DNA of 8,415 nucleotides from SAR116 cluster bacterium (GCA_004213025.1 SHBC01000043.1:1-8415); one strand, 5' to 3'. Counted from the stretch's first letter, positions 1 to 6,564 are shown. Notes: generated from the letters alone by a model not told the origin. Made by a program: numbers and translations.

Positions 1-7
1 TCGGGAA

Positions 8-26
8 AAAGGCGGGACTCCGCTTT
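8..26. terminator. possible bidirectional terminator hairpin
   Basis: A short inverted repeat GCGG-GACT-CCGC (12-23) is flanked by AAA (8-10, with G11 bulged) and TTT (24-26). Read on the minus strand it is followed by a CTTTTT run. This looks like a small rho-independent terminator for a gene lying left of the window. The stem is only 4 GC pairs plus 3 AT pairs, so the call is weak. Confidence 0.35.
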
Positions 27-44
27 CGCGCAGTTGTGTGATGA

Positions 45-64
45 CCGGCCTGACGCCAGGCCGG
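45..64. other. perfect 8-bp GC-rich hairpin
   Basis: CCGGCCTG (45-52) and CAGGCCGG (57-64) are perfect inverted copies around the 4-base loop ACGC. A run of six T lies at about 82-87, some 17 bases after the stem, which is too far for a standard rho-independent terminator on the plus strand. It may be a processing or stabilising hairpin at the 3' end of an upstream transcript. Confidence 0.5.
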
Positions 65-123
65 CCATGACCGTGCGGCGTGTTTTTTCAAAACCTGATC
101 AGTCACCCGCGAGGGAGGGAGCC

Positions 124-330
124 ATGCACCCTGCCAGGCATCTCACATCGATGCTTTTCATTGTGTTGCTTTGCGCCGGTGCACAAAATCCGGCATCACA
201 TGACGCCATGATCGACCAGCTTGTGTGCAGTGCGCTGGAGGAAGCCGATATGCGATTATTCCACGACAGCATTGGATGGCATCGCGAGATGTTTGATCAC
301 GGGGCACTGCTTCGCATGATAGGACCGTAG
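124..330 (+). CDS. hypothetical small secreted or membrane protein (68 aa), uncertain
   Basis: I do not recognise this product. The ATG at 124 follows a good Shine-Dalgarno sequence (GGAGG at 114-118, 5-base spacing). The N-terminus resembles a signal peptide: a short basic stretch (H2, R5, H6), then a hydrophobic run SMLFIVLLCAGA at residues 9-20. The remaining 48 or so residues are polar, with scattered His and Met and no motif I know. Cys17 is preceded by Leu-Leu, so the lipobox is poor and a lipoprotein is unlikely. The reading frame stays open upstream to a TTG at 34, but that extension crosses the hairpin at 45-64 and adds a basic, non-signal-like head, so the ATG is preferred. Third-position GC looks lower than in the neighbouring genes. 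It could be a chance ORF; the ribosome binding site is the main argument for it. Confidence 0.33.
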   Translation: MHPARHLTSMLFIVLLCAGAQNPASHDAMIDQLVCSALEEADMRLFHDSIGWHREMFDHGALLRMIGP

Positions 331-457
331 ACCACGAATCCCGCCTCGCCTACATTCCCTGTTCAACATCTGCCAACAACGAGCCACTTGCCGCCGAATG
401 ATTGCTGATGATCGTTGAATCGCCAGGATCACTGTGCCAGTCTCACGCCGCATCCAG

Positions 458-502
458 CCCCTTATGGATCAACCCCCTATGCATCAACCCCATATGAAAA
501 GG
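458..502 (+). repeat. three imperfect tandem 15-bp units
   Basis: Units at 458-472 (CCCCTTATGGATCAA), 473-487 (CCCCCTATGCATCAA) and 488-502 (CCCCATATGAAAAGG) lie head to tail. The first two differ at two positions. The third keeps CCCC and TATG but diverges at the end, where it supplies most of the AAAAGGA ribosome binding site of the next gene. All three contain an ATG. Confidence 0.75.
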
Positions 503-503
503 A
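497..503 (+). promoter_or_regulatory. ribosome binding site of the RidA-family gene
   Basis: AAAAGGA ends 9 bases before the ATG at 513. Another ATG at 508 is out of frame and only 4 bases from the site, so the spacing selects 513. Confidence 0.7.
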
Positions 504-512
504 CAACATGCC

Positions 513-980
513 ATGGCAAACAAAGTTGACGCCCGCCTGGGCGAGCTCGGCATCACCATCCCCGACGCGCCCGCACCGGCGGCCAACTACGTCCCCTTCA
601 CCACATCCGGCAATCTTGTCTTTGTGGCCGGTCAGGTACCCTTTGTTGATGGCAAGCTGACCAAGACGGGGCGCGTCGGCGAGGATGCGAGCGTTGAGGA
701 CGGCTATGAGCAGGCGCGGATCTGCGCCATCAATCTGATCGCCCAGGTCAAGGTGGCCTGCGGCGGTGATCTTGATCGCGTCCGGCGCGTTGTAAAGCTT
801 GGCGGCTTTGTCGCCTCGGCCCCCGATTTCACCGGCCAGCCAGGCGTCGTCAATGGCGCCTCCGACCTGATGGTCGAGGTGTTCGGTGACGCTGGCAAGC
901 ATGCCAGATTCGCTGTCGGTGCCAATGTGCTGCCGCTTGGCTGTGTGGTTGAAATCGACGGCATCTTCGAGATCGACTGA
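513..980 (+). CDS. RidA/YjgF/YER057c/UK114 superfamily protein (155 aa)
   Basis: This is a small cytosolic protein of the RidA superfamily, whose members form trimers with ligand sites between subunits. Archetypal RidA hydrolyses reactive enamine/imine intermediates made by PLP enzymes. It has the superfamily pattern: [10 protein letters not shown] at residues 35-44, the [15 protein letters not shown] helix (66-80), and the C-terminal [20 protein letters not shown] segment (130-149). At 155 residues, with an N-terminal extension ([18 protein letters not shown], 9-26), it resembles the longer subgroup rather than the roughly 128-residue archetype. By eye, the arginine needed for imine deaminase activity (Arg105 in E. 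coli RidA) aligns with Val139, so the classical activity is doubtful and the substrate unknown. The start is fixed by a good ribosome binding site. A same-strand acyltransferase gene follows after about 73 bases, suggesting one operon. Confidence 0.93.
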   Translation: MANKVDARLGELGITIPDAPAPAANYVPFTTSGNLVFVAGQVPFVDGKLTKTGRVGEDASVEDGYEQARICAINLIAQVKVACGGDLDRVRRVVKLGGFVASAPDFTGQPGVVNGASDLMVEVFGDAGKHARFAVGANVLPLGCVVEIDGIFEID

Positions 981-1053
981 TCGGCTCACGCACCGCCACC
1001 CTTCGAAAATGTCGCGCCCCCTTGCGAGGCGGCCGGCAGCGCGCCATGTCTGC

Positions 1054-2217
1054 ATGATGGATGGTGACGCCTATACCCTTGACCTTGCCCCTTCGATCGA
1101 CGCGCTGTCTGCTTCCGACTGGGACCAGCTTGCCGGTTCGTCCAACCCGTTTGTCAGCCACGCCTTTCTGAAGGCACTGGAAGATGGCGGGGCAACCGGC
1201 GGCGACAGCGGCTGGGACCCGATGCATCTGGTGCTTCGCGATGCCGAGGGCCGGATGATGGCGGCGATGCCGCATTATCTGAAACATCATTCCTATGGCG
1301 AATATATCTTCGACCATAGCTGGGCGAATGCCTTCATGCGGGCTGGCGGGGATTATTATCCGAAGATGCTGTCGGCGATTCCCTTCACGCCGGCGACCGG
1401 GCCGCGGTTCCTGACCGGCGATGCCGCGCCCGACATGGCGGCCCAGCTTCGCGGTGCACTGGCCACCGGCATGACGCAATATCTCGACAAGCTCGGCCTG
1501 TCATCGGCGCATATCAATTTCCTTCCCGAGGACGATATAGCGGCGCTGGCGGCAACGGGCTGGATGATCCGCTCCTCGATCCAGTTTCACTGGCATAATG
1601 ACGGTTATGAGACTTTCGATGACTTCCTTGCCGCGCTGTCATCGCGCAAACGCAAGAACATCCGCAAGGAACGCCGCACCGTTGCCGAGGCGGGTGTCCG
1701 TCTGCTGCGACTGACCGGCGATGACATCACGGCGGCGCATATCGATGATTTCTACCGGTTCTACCTGTCGACCATCGACCGCAAATGGGGCGGTGCCTAT
1801 CTGACGCAGGAAGTGTTCCACCATCTGCGGGACAGCATGGCCGACAACATGCTGCTGGTGATGGCGGAACATGACGGCAGGATCATCGGCGGGGCGTTGA
1901 ATTTCATTGGTGATGACACGCTTTTTGGCCGCAACTGGGGTGCCGATATCGACATACCCTGCCTGCATTTCGAGGCCTGCTATTATCAGGCCATCGAGTT
2001 CGCGATCGAGCGAAAGCTTGCCGTAGTCGAGGCTGGTGCGCAGGGATTTCACAAGGTGCAGCGCGGCTATATGCCGGTGACCACCCGGTCAGCGCACTGG
2101 ATTGCGCATGACGGATTCCGCGCCGCCGTCGAACGGTTCCTTGAGGCCGAGCAGCGTGGCATTGATGCCGAGAAAAACGCCATCGAATTTGAGGCAAGCC
2201 CTTTCAAGAAGAGCTAG
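1054..2217 (+). CDS. FemAB-like / GNAT-fold acyltransferase (former DUF482, COG3146), 387 aa
   Basis: The product belongs to the family once called DUF482, now grouped as FemAB-like 'peptidoglycan biosynthesis/recognition' proteins with a duplicated GNAT-type fold. The substrate is not established. Recognisable blocks: NPFVSHAFLKALE (31-43), DHSWANAF (87-94), the basic SSRKRKNIRKERR helix (196-208), FGRNWGAD (291-298), LHFEACYYQAIEFAIER (304-320) and EAGAQGFHKVQRGYMP (326-341). No signal peptide is seen, so it should be cytosolic. The start is uncertain: the frame is open back to an ATG at 886 inside the RidA gene, with ATGs also at 1009, 1054 and 1057. No good ribosome binding site marks any of them. 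I chose 1054 because family members begin shortly before the 'LAPSIDAL..SDWD' block and the extra upstream residues look like non-coding sequence. It probably shares a transcript with the RidA gene and ends 21 bp from the convergent clpA. Confidence 0.88.
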   Translation: MMDGDAYTLDLAPSIDALSASDWDQLAGSSNPFVSHAFLKALEDGGATGGDSGWDPMHLVLRDAEGRMMAAMPHYLKHHSYGEYIFDHSWANAFMRAGGDYYPKMLSAIPFTPATGPRFLTGDAAPDMAAQLRGALATGMTQYLDKLGLSSAHINFLPEDDIAALAATGWMIRSSIQFHWHNDGYETFDDFLAALSSRKRKNIRKERRTVAEAGVRLLRLTGDDITAAHIDDFYRFYLSTIDRKWGGAYLTQEVFHHLRDSMADNMLLVMAEHDGRIIGGALNFIGDDTLFGRNWGADIDIPCLHFEACYYQAIEFAIERKLAVVEAGAQGFHKVQRGYMPVTTRSAHWIAHDGFRAAVERFLEAEQRGIDAEKNAIEFEASPFKKS

Positions 2218-2238
2218 TCGGCGCTGGCTCGCAGCTTC

Positions 2239-4530
2239 CTACCTCTCCTCGGGCGCCGGCAGGGCGGTGCGTTTGCCGGGAAGTGCGCGTTGCGGGGCTG
2301 CCTTGGCGGTAACAACGATCTTGCCATCCTTGGCATCGACCAGCGCCAGGCCACCCCCCGCAAGATCGCCGAACAACAGCATGTCGGCCAACGGCTTCTT
2401 GATATGTTCCTGCACCACGCGGGCCAGCGGACGCGCGCCGTAATTGCGGTCATAGCCACGCTCGGACAGCCAGTCGCGGGCGGCATCGGTCAGCTCAATC
2501 TCGACATTGCGCTCGGCAAGCTGCGCGTCGAGCTGCATGATGAACTTGTCGACGACAAGACGGATCACATCGGTGCCAAGCGGCGCGAACGGGATGATGG
2601 CGTCAAGACGGTTCCGGAATTCGGGCGTGAACATCTTCTCGATGGCCTCGACATCAGCACCCTCGCGATTGTCACGGTTGAAACCGATGGCCTTCTTCGA
2701 CAGTTCCTGCGCGCCGGCGTTCGTCGTCATGATCAGGATAACATTGCGGAAATCCACCACCTTGCCGTTATTGTCGGTCAGTTTGCCATGGTCCATGACC
2801 TGCAGCAGGATGTTGAACAGGTCCGGATGCGCCTTTTCGATCTCATCCAGAAGCAATACCGCGTGCGGTGTCTGATCGACGGCGTCGGTCAGCAGCCCGC
2901 CCTGGTCAAATCCGACATAGCCCGGAGGCGCGCCAATCAACCGCGACACGGTGTGGCGTTCCATATATTCAGACATGTCAAAGCGCATCAGTTTGATGCC
3001 AAGCGCCTCGGCAAGCTGGCGCGCGGCCTCGGTCTTGCCAACGCCGGTCGGGCCTGAGAACAGGTAATTGCCAACCGGCTTTTCCGGCTCACGCAGCCCG
3101 GCACGGGCAAGCTTGATTGCCGAGGCCAGCGCCGTGATGGCTTCATCCTGGCCAAAGACAAGACGCTTCAGATCATCTTCCAGCGAGGCCAGCGCCACCT
3201 TGTCGTCGCGGCTGACATGCTTTGGCGGGATCCGCGCCATCGTCGCGATGGTCGCCTCGATTTCCTTCTGGCCAACGGTTGCCTTGCGGCGTGACGGCGG
3301 CAGCAGATTCTGCGCCGCGGCCGCCTCGTCGATCACATCGATGGCCTTGTCCGGCAATTTCCGGTCATTGATATAGCGGGCCGACAGATCGACCGCTGTT
3401 TTCAGCGCCGCGCTGGTGAAGCGGATCTTGTGATGCTCTTCATAGCGGCTCTTCAGACCGGCCAGAATCTTGATCGTGTCGGCCACTGTCGGCTCCATCA
3501 CGTCGATCTTCTGGAAGCGGCGCACAAGCGCGCGGTCCTTTTCGAAATAGCCGCGATATTCCTTGTAGGTGGTCGAGCCGATACAGCGAAGCGTGCCTTC
3601 CTGAAGCGCCGGCTTCAGGAGGTTGGAGGCATCCATGGCGCCGCCCGACGTTGCGCCGGCGCCGATCACCGTATGGATTTCGTCGATGAACAGAATGGCG
3701 TTGTCATCATCCTGCACCGCCTTCACCACCGCCTTCAGACGTTCCTCGAAATCACCGCGATAGCGGGTGCCAGCCAGCAACTGCCCCATATCGAGGGCGT
3801 AGATGACCGCGTTCGTCAGCACATCCGGCACCTCGCCATTATGAATTCGCAGGGCCAGCCCCTCGGCGATGGCGGTCTTGCCAACACCCGGGTCACCAAC
3901 ATAGAGCGGGTTGTTCTTGGTCCGGCGGCACAGCACCTGAATGGTCCGGTCAACCTCGCGGTCGCGCCCGATCAGCGGGTCGATCCGTCCGGCCGACGCC
4001 TTGGCGATCAGATCAACCGCAAACTGGCTGAGCGGATCCTGGCCTTCGACCTCGCCGCCCTCAGCCTCTTTCGATTCCGGCGTGCTGCGGCCACCATTTC
4101 CCTCGGCGCCGTGACTGATGTAGGTGACGGCGTCAAGGCGCGTCATGTTCATCGACTTCAGGAACCAGACAGCGTGGCTTTCACGCTCGGAGAAAATCGC
4201 CACCAGGACATTGGCACCGGTGGCCACCTCGCGCCCGGATGACTGGGTATGGATGATGGCGCGCTGGATCACGCGCTGGAAACTGGCGGTCGGCTGGACA
4301 TCGGCCTGGCCGTTCGCGCTGACAATCGAGGCAAGCTCGTTCTCGATGAAATCCGCCAGCCGCGTCCGCAGCTCGTCGATATCGACATTGCAGGCCGACA
4401 ACACCTCAAGAGCGTCACTGTCCTCGGTAAGGGCGAACAGCAGATGCTCCAGCGTGGCAAATTCATGGCTGTGCGACGTGGCCGTACTCATCGCCCGGCG
4501 CAGCGTTTCCTCAAGCTCGCGTGACAGCAT
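2239..4530 (-). CDS. clpA: ATP-dependent Clp protease ATP-binding subunit ClpA
   Basis: ClpA is the hexameric AAA+ unfoldase that translocates substrates into the ClpP peptidase in the cytosol. Domain order in the 763 residues: Clp N-domain (about 1-145, binds ClpS), an acidic Gly/Glu-rich linker (about 141-168), AAA-1, AAA-2, and the D2-small domain to the C-terminus. AAA-1 has Walker A GDPGVGKT (212-219), Walker B ILFIDE (279-284) and pore loop RYRG (Tyr257). AAA-2 has Walker A GPTGVGKT (493-500), Walker B VLLLDE (558-563), pore loop GYVG (Tyr538) and sensor-2 GAR (698-700). The ClpP-docking tripeptide is present as IGF (615-617), separating ClpA from ClpB. No long coiled-coil middle domain is present, which also excludes ClpB. 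Length is normal. The start, [13 protein letters not shown], is typical of the family and has a ribosome binding site within the end of clpS, 5 bp upstream. No clpP gene lies in the window. Confidence 0.98.
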   Translation of the reverse strand: MLSRELEETLRRAMSTATSHSHEFATLEHLLFALTEDSDALEVLSACNVDIDELRTRLADFIENELASIVSANGQADVQPTASFQRVIQRAIIHTQSSGREVATGANVLVAIFSERESHAVWFLKSMNMTRLDAVTYISHGAEGNGGRSTPESKEAEGGEVEGQDPLSQFAVDLIAKASAGRIDPLIGRDREVDRTIQVLCRRTKNNPLYVGDPGVGKTAIAEGLALRIHNGEVPDVLTNAVIYALDMGQLLAGTRYRGDFEERLKAVVKAVQDDDNAILFIDEIHTVIGAGATSGGAMDASNLLKPALQEGTLRCIGSTTYKEYRGYFEKDRALVRRFQKIDVMEPTVADTIKILAGLKSRYEEHHKIRFTSAALKTAVDLSARYINDRKLPDKAIDVIDEAAAAQNLLPPSRRKATVGQKEIEATIATMARIPPKHVSRDDKVALASLEDDLKRLVFGQDEAITALASAIKLARAGLREPEKPVGNYLFSGPTGVGKTEAARQLAEALGIKLMRFDMSEYMERHTVSRLIGAPPGYVGFDQGGLLTDAVDQTPHAVLLLDEIEKAHPDLFNILLQVMDHGKLTDNNGKVVDFRNVILIMTTNAGAQELSKKAIGFNRDNREGADVEAIEKMFTPEFRNRLDAIIPFAPLGTDVIRLVVDKFIMQLDAQLAERNVEIELTDAARDWLSERGYDRNYGARPLARVVQEHIKKPLADMLLFGDLAGGGLALVDAKDGKIVVTAKAAPQRALPGKRTALPAPEER

Positions 4531-4535
4531 CTCGG

Positions 4536-4859
4536 CTATTCCTTTTCAATCTGAAGTTGAAGCGGATGTTCATTCTGGCGGGCGTAATCCATGACCTGGG
4601 TGGCTTTCGCCTCGGCAACCTCATAGCTGTAGACACCGCATATGCCGACGCCGCGTTGGTGGACATTCAGCATGATGGCGGTGGCCTGCGAGTTCGACAT
4701 GTTGAAGAAGCGTTGCAGCACATAGACAACGAACTCCATCGGTGTGTAGTCATCATTCAACATAATGACTTTGTACATCGACGGTTTCTTCGTCCGTTGG
4801 CGCGTCTCCAGTATGACCTGCGACTGGCCGCCATCCTTGTCTGTCTTCCTGTCTGTCAT
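4536..4859 (-). CDS. clpS: ATP-dependent Clp protease adaptor ClpS
   Basis: ClpS is the N-recognin that binds proteins with destabilising N-terminal residues (Leu, Phe, Tyr, Trp) and delivers them to the ClpA N-domain for ClpAP degradation. The 107-residue product has a disordered, charged N-terminal tail (1-26, needed in the family for substrate handover), then the conserved core beginning [20 protein letters not shown] (26-45). Pocket residues match the E. coli protein: Asn35, Asp36 and Asp37, Thr39, Met41, Met63 and His67 (in MLNVHQRG). The end, YARQNEHPL, is also family-typical. The gatekeeper position is Met41, as in E. coli. The ATG at 4859 has only a weak AGG-type site nearby, but no other start fits. 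clpA follows 5 bp downstream. A plausible promoter lies upstream in the divergent intergenic region. Confidence 0.97.
   Translation of the reverse strand: MTDRKTDKDGGQSQVILETRQRTKKPSMYKVIMLNDDYTPMEFVVYVLQRFFNMSNSQATAIMLNVHQRGVGICGVYSYEVAEAKATQVMDYARQNEHPLQLQIEKE
4539..4546 (-). promoter_or_regulatory. clpA ribosome binding site inside the clpS 3' end
   Basis: On the minus strand AAAAGGAA overlaps the last sense codons and the first base of the clpS stop codon. Its AAGGA core (4540-4544) is 9 bases from the clpA ATG. Ribosomes finishing clpS would pass over this site, suggesting translational coupling of adaptor and unfoldase. Confidence 0.75.
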
Positions 4860-4919
4860 TGCCTGTCTTTAGATTCGCCTAATATTTACTCTGCTTGTTT
4901 CTGGCCCTTCAAGGACACC

Positions 4920-4947
4920 TTGATATTGTTCTTGAAATAACCATCAA
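4920..4947 (-). promoter_or_regulatory. candidate clpS-clpA promoter
   Basis: On the minus strand TTGATG (4947-4942) and TATCAA (4925-4920) are separated by 16 bases, each matching the sigma-70 consensus at four of six positions. Transcription would start near 4913, giving a 5' leader of roughly 50 bases before clpS. This is a by-eye match only. Confidence 0.35.
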
Positions 4948-5041
4948 AAGCAACCTGTCGGCATCGCGAAATGGGGCTATGCATCGTTGTCCCACCAATC
5001 GATATTGGCGGTCATCGCCAGCTTCGAAAGGGGCGTCGCCA

Positions 5042-5087
5042 CAAAAAAGATGACAATGCGTCAAAAAGGGGCAGTGTTCTGCAAAAA
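5042..5087. repeat. A-tracts phased at 20 bp
   Basis: CAAAAA occurs at 5042, 5062 and 5082, exactly 20 bp apart, and the candidate -35 hexamer starts at 5102, another 20 bp on. A-tracts repeated near whole helical turns can give static DNA curvature, so this may be a bent or UP-like element for the promoter downstream. Confidence 0.55.
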
Positions 5088-5101
5088 GGCGATAAGCAAG
5101 G

Positions 5102-5129
5102 TTGAAGAAATGGCTAATAACACTATGAT
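5102..5129 (+). promoter_or_regulatory. candidate promoter of the carboxypeptidase gene
   Basis: TTGAAG (5102-5107, four of six consensus matches) and TATGAT (5124-5129, five of six) are spaced 16 bp. A start near 5136 would leave a leader of about 40 bases. The phased A-tracts upstream support its being a real promoter. Confidence 0.5.
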
Positions 5130-5162
5130 TGCCGTCATTGCGGTGTGCTGGACACTATATCT

Positions 5163-5166
5163 GGAG
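5163..5166 (+). promoter_or_regulatory. ribosome binding site of the carboxypeptidase gene
   Basis: GGAG lies 9 bases before the ATG at 5176. The only other in-frame start that leaves a usable signal peptide (ATG at 5236) has no such site, so this favours 5176. Confidence 0.55.
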
Positions 5167-5175
5167 CCCTGATCG

Positions 5176-6564
5176 ATGCTGCGCAGCGTCACGACTGTCC
5201 TTCTGATGCCTGTCCTTCTGATGCTTGCCCTTCCGATGCTTGCCAGTCGACATGACCGTTTCTGCTCCCTTGTCCCCACCTGTCGTTCGTTCGCCCTGTG
5301 TCTGGCCTTTGTGGCGCTCATCGGCACATTCGCCGCCACAGCGCCGCAGGCCAAAGCCGCCAAATATGCCGCCATCGTGATCGAGGAAACCACCGGCCAG
5401 GTGCTATTCGCGCGCAATGCCGACAAGGCGCGCTATCCGGCATCGCTGACCAAGATCATGACGCTCTATCTGCTGTTCGAGGAGCTTGAGTCCGGACGCG
5501 TCTCGATGTCGACGAGAATGCCCGTATCACGCGTCGCGGCCAGCCGCTCACCCTCCAAGCTCTATCTTCGCAAGGGCCAGAGCATCTCGGTCAAGGACGC
5601 TATCTTCGCGCTGATCACGAAATCGGCGAATGACGTCGCCACGGTGGTGGCCGAACAGCTTTCGGGAACCGAGCGTGAATTCGGCAAGCGAATGACGCGC
5701 AAGGCGCGCGCTCTTGGCATGACCCGCACCACCTTTCGCAACGCCTCCGGCCTGCCAAACCGCCAGCAGCGGTCAACCGCGCGCGACATGGCGCGCCTCG
5801 CCATCGCCATCAGACGCGACTTTCCGCAATATTTTGAGCTTTTCTCAACAACGTCCTTCCGCTGGAAGGGGCAGAGATTCAACAATCACAACAAGCTTCT
5901 GACAAAATATTCGGGGACCGACGGGATCAAGACAGGCTATATCAATGCCTCGGGGTTCAACCTCGTCGCGACCGTTGAACGCGCCGGCGTCAGGCTCATC
6001 GGTGTGGTGTTTGGTGGACGCACGGGCAGGACACGCGATGCCCATATGGTTGAAATTCTCGATAAATCCTTCAAGCGAGTGAAGCCGGCGGATATCCGCA
6101 CACAGCTGACGCCGGTGCGCGCCGGGGCCGGCACGGCGCTGCCGAAAACGCTGCCGGTGCCACCACCGGTGCCGGGCGCACTGCCAGTGGCACCGCCGCC
6201 TCGCCGCGTCAAACATGCCAGCATCGATGTCGCGCTGGCCGGCGAGTCAGCCTATCTGGATGGTGCCCCGCCGACACCCGATGTGACAGTCAATGCCGGC
6301 CCAACGCAGTGGAGTGTCCAGATCGGCAGCTTTGCCAAGCGCGCCAACGCGCATAAGGCCGCCGCACTGGCACGCCGCGCCACCGAGGGCGTTCTGGCCT
6401 CGACACCGGCCCGGCTGACAATGGTCACGCGCGGCAGCATCCCGCTCTGGCGGGTGCGCTTCCACAATCTTGACGAAACGCAGGCCAGGTCGGCCTGTGC
6501 GGCGCTGTTCGCCAAGGGACGCCCCTGCATGGCAATCGCCGAACAGAGCAGACAAGCCGGTTGA
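5176..6564 (+). CDS. D-alanyl-D-alanine carboxypeptidase (peptidase S11) with C-terminal SPOR domain, 462 aa
   Basis: This is a secreted penicillin-binding protein of the S11 family that removes the terminal D-Ala from peptidoglycan stem peptides in the periplasm. The catalytic motifs are complete: SLTK (nucleophile Ser90, Lys93), SAN (150-152) and KTG (252-254). Two hydrophobic stretches precede it: residues 8-24, built from a five-residue repeat (VLLMP, VLLML, ALPML), and residues 39-55, ending at a likely signal peptidase site APQAKA|A near 61. After the catalytic domain (about 63-300) comes a Pro/Ala-rich linker (about 313-375) and a SPOR domain (about 377-457: WSVQIGSFAKRANA, then LWRVRF). 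SPOR domains bind glycan strands lacking stem peptides at division septa. The PBP5-type C-terminal domain and its amphipathic anchor are absent, so SPOR may replace them for localisation. The N-terminus could instead begin at Met21 (5236). Confidence 0.95.
   Translation: MLRSVTTVLLMPVLLMLALPMLASRHDRFCSLVPTCRSFALCLAFVALIGTFAATAPQAKAAKYAAIVIEETTGQVLFARNADKARYPASLTKIMTLYLLFEELESGRVSMSTRMPVSRVAASRSPSKLYLRKGQSISVKDAIFALITKSANDVATVVAEQLSGTEREFGKRMTRKARALGMTRTTFRNASGLPNRQQRSTARDMARLAIAIRRDFPQYFELFSTTSFRWKGQRFNNHNKLLTKYSGTDGIKTGYINASGFNLVATVERAGVRLIGVVFGGRTGRTRDAHMVEILDKSFKRVKPADIRTQLTPVRAGAGTALPKTLPVPPPVPGALPVAPPPRRVKHASIDVALAGESAYLDGAPPTPDVTVNAGPTQWSVQIGSFAKRANAHKAAALARRATEGVLASTPARLTMVTRGSIPLWRVRFHNLDETQARSACAALFAKGRPCMAIAEQSRQAG
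5195..5239 (+). repeat. three tandem 15-bp units inside the signal sequence
   Basis: Units at 5195-5209 and 5210-5224 are identical (CTGTCCTTCTGATGC). The third, 5225-5239 (TTGCCCTTCCGATGC), differs at three positions. Because 15 bp is five codons, the repeat stays in frame and encodes the hydrophobic pentads VLLMP, VLLML and ALPML. Loss or gain of a unit would change signal length but not frame. Confidence 0.85.

Larger units (their letters stand above)
331..512 (+). other. leader region before the RidA-family gene
   Basis: This non-coding stretch carries the tandem repeat at 458-502 and the ribosome binding site of the gene that follows. I looked for a -35/-10 pair and found none convincing; several TTG-starting hexamers near 388-415 lack a matching -10. 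The short ORFs crossing it on both strands have no family resemblance. Confidence 0.5.
4860..5175. other. divergent clpS / carboxypeptidase intergenic region
   Basis: This 316-bp region is AT-richer than the flanking genes. It carries a candidate clpS promoter (4920-4947, minus), two adjoining dyads (4995-5008 and 5006-5020), three A-tracts exactly 20 bp apart (from 5042, 5062 and 5082), a short hairpin GCAG-TGTT-CTGC (5071-5082), a candidate promoter for the carboxypeptidase (5102-5129) and its ribosome binding site. The one plus-strand ORF in it (4987-5172) has no family resemblance and overlaps the promoter signals, so I treat the region as regulatory. Confidence 0.65.

Noticed and set aside
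34..123. Upstream extension of the small ORF to the TTG at 34
   Set aside because: It crosses a perfect hairpin, lacks a ribosome binding site and would bury the signal-like segment behind a basic head.
458..502. CRISPR-like array
   Set aside because: The units are 15 bp and contiguous with no spacers, and no cas gene is present. It is a short tandem repeat.
886..1053. N-terminal extension of the FemAB-like protein back to the ATG at 886
   Set aside because: It overlaps 95 bases of the RidA coding sequence in another frame, the extra residues are unlike the family, and there is no ribosome binding site. The ATG at 1009 is possible but less consistent with the family N-terminus.
477..1055. 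192-residue minus-strand ORF opposite the RidA gene
   Set aside because: It is a mirror of the RidA coding sequence with no family features.
3430..4242. 270-residue ORF antisense to clpA (and a similar 255-residue one at 2290-3057)
   Set aside because: They are long only because GC-rich coding DNA lacks stops on the opposite strand. Their His/Arg/Ala-rich products match no family, while the clpA frame is fully supported.
2239..4530. ClpB disaggregase
   Set aside because: There is no coiled-coil middle domain after AAA-1, an IGF ClpP-docking loop is present, and the gene is adjacent to clpS.
4987..5172. 61-residue plus-strand ORF in the divergent intergenic region
   Set aside because: It has no recognisable family, starts without a clear ribosome binding site and runs through the A-tracts and the candidate promoter. 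A regulatory region explains the sequence better.
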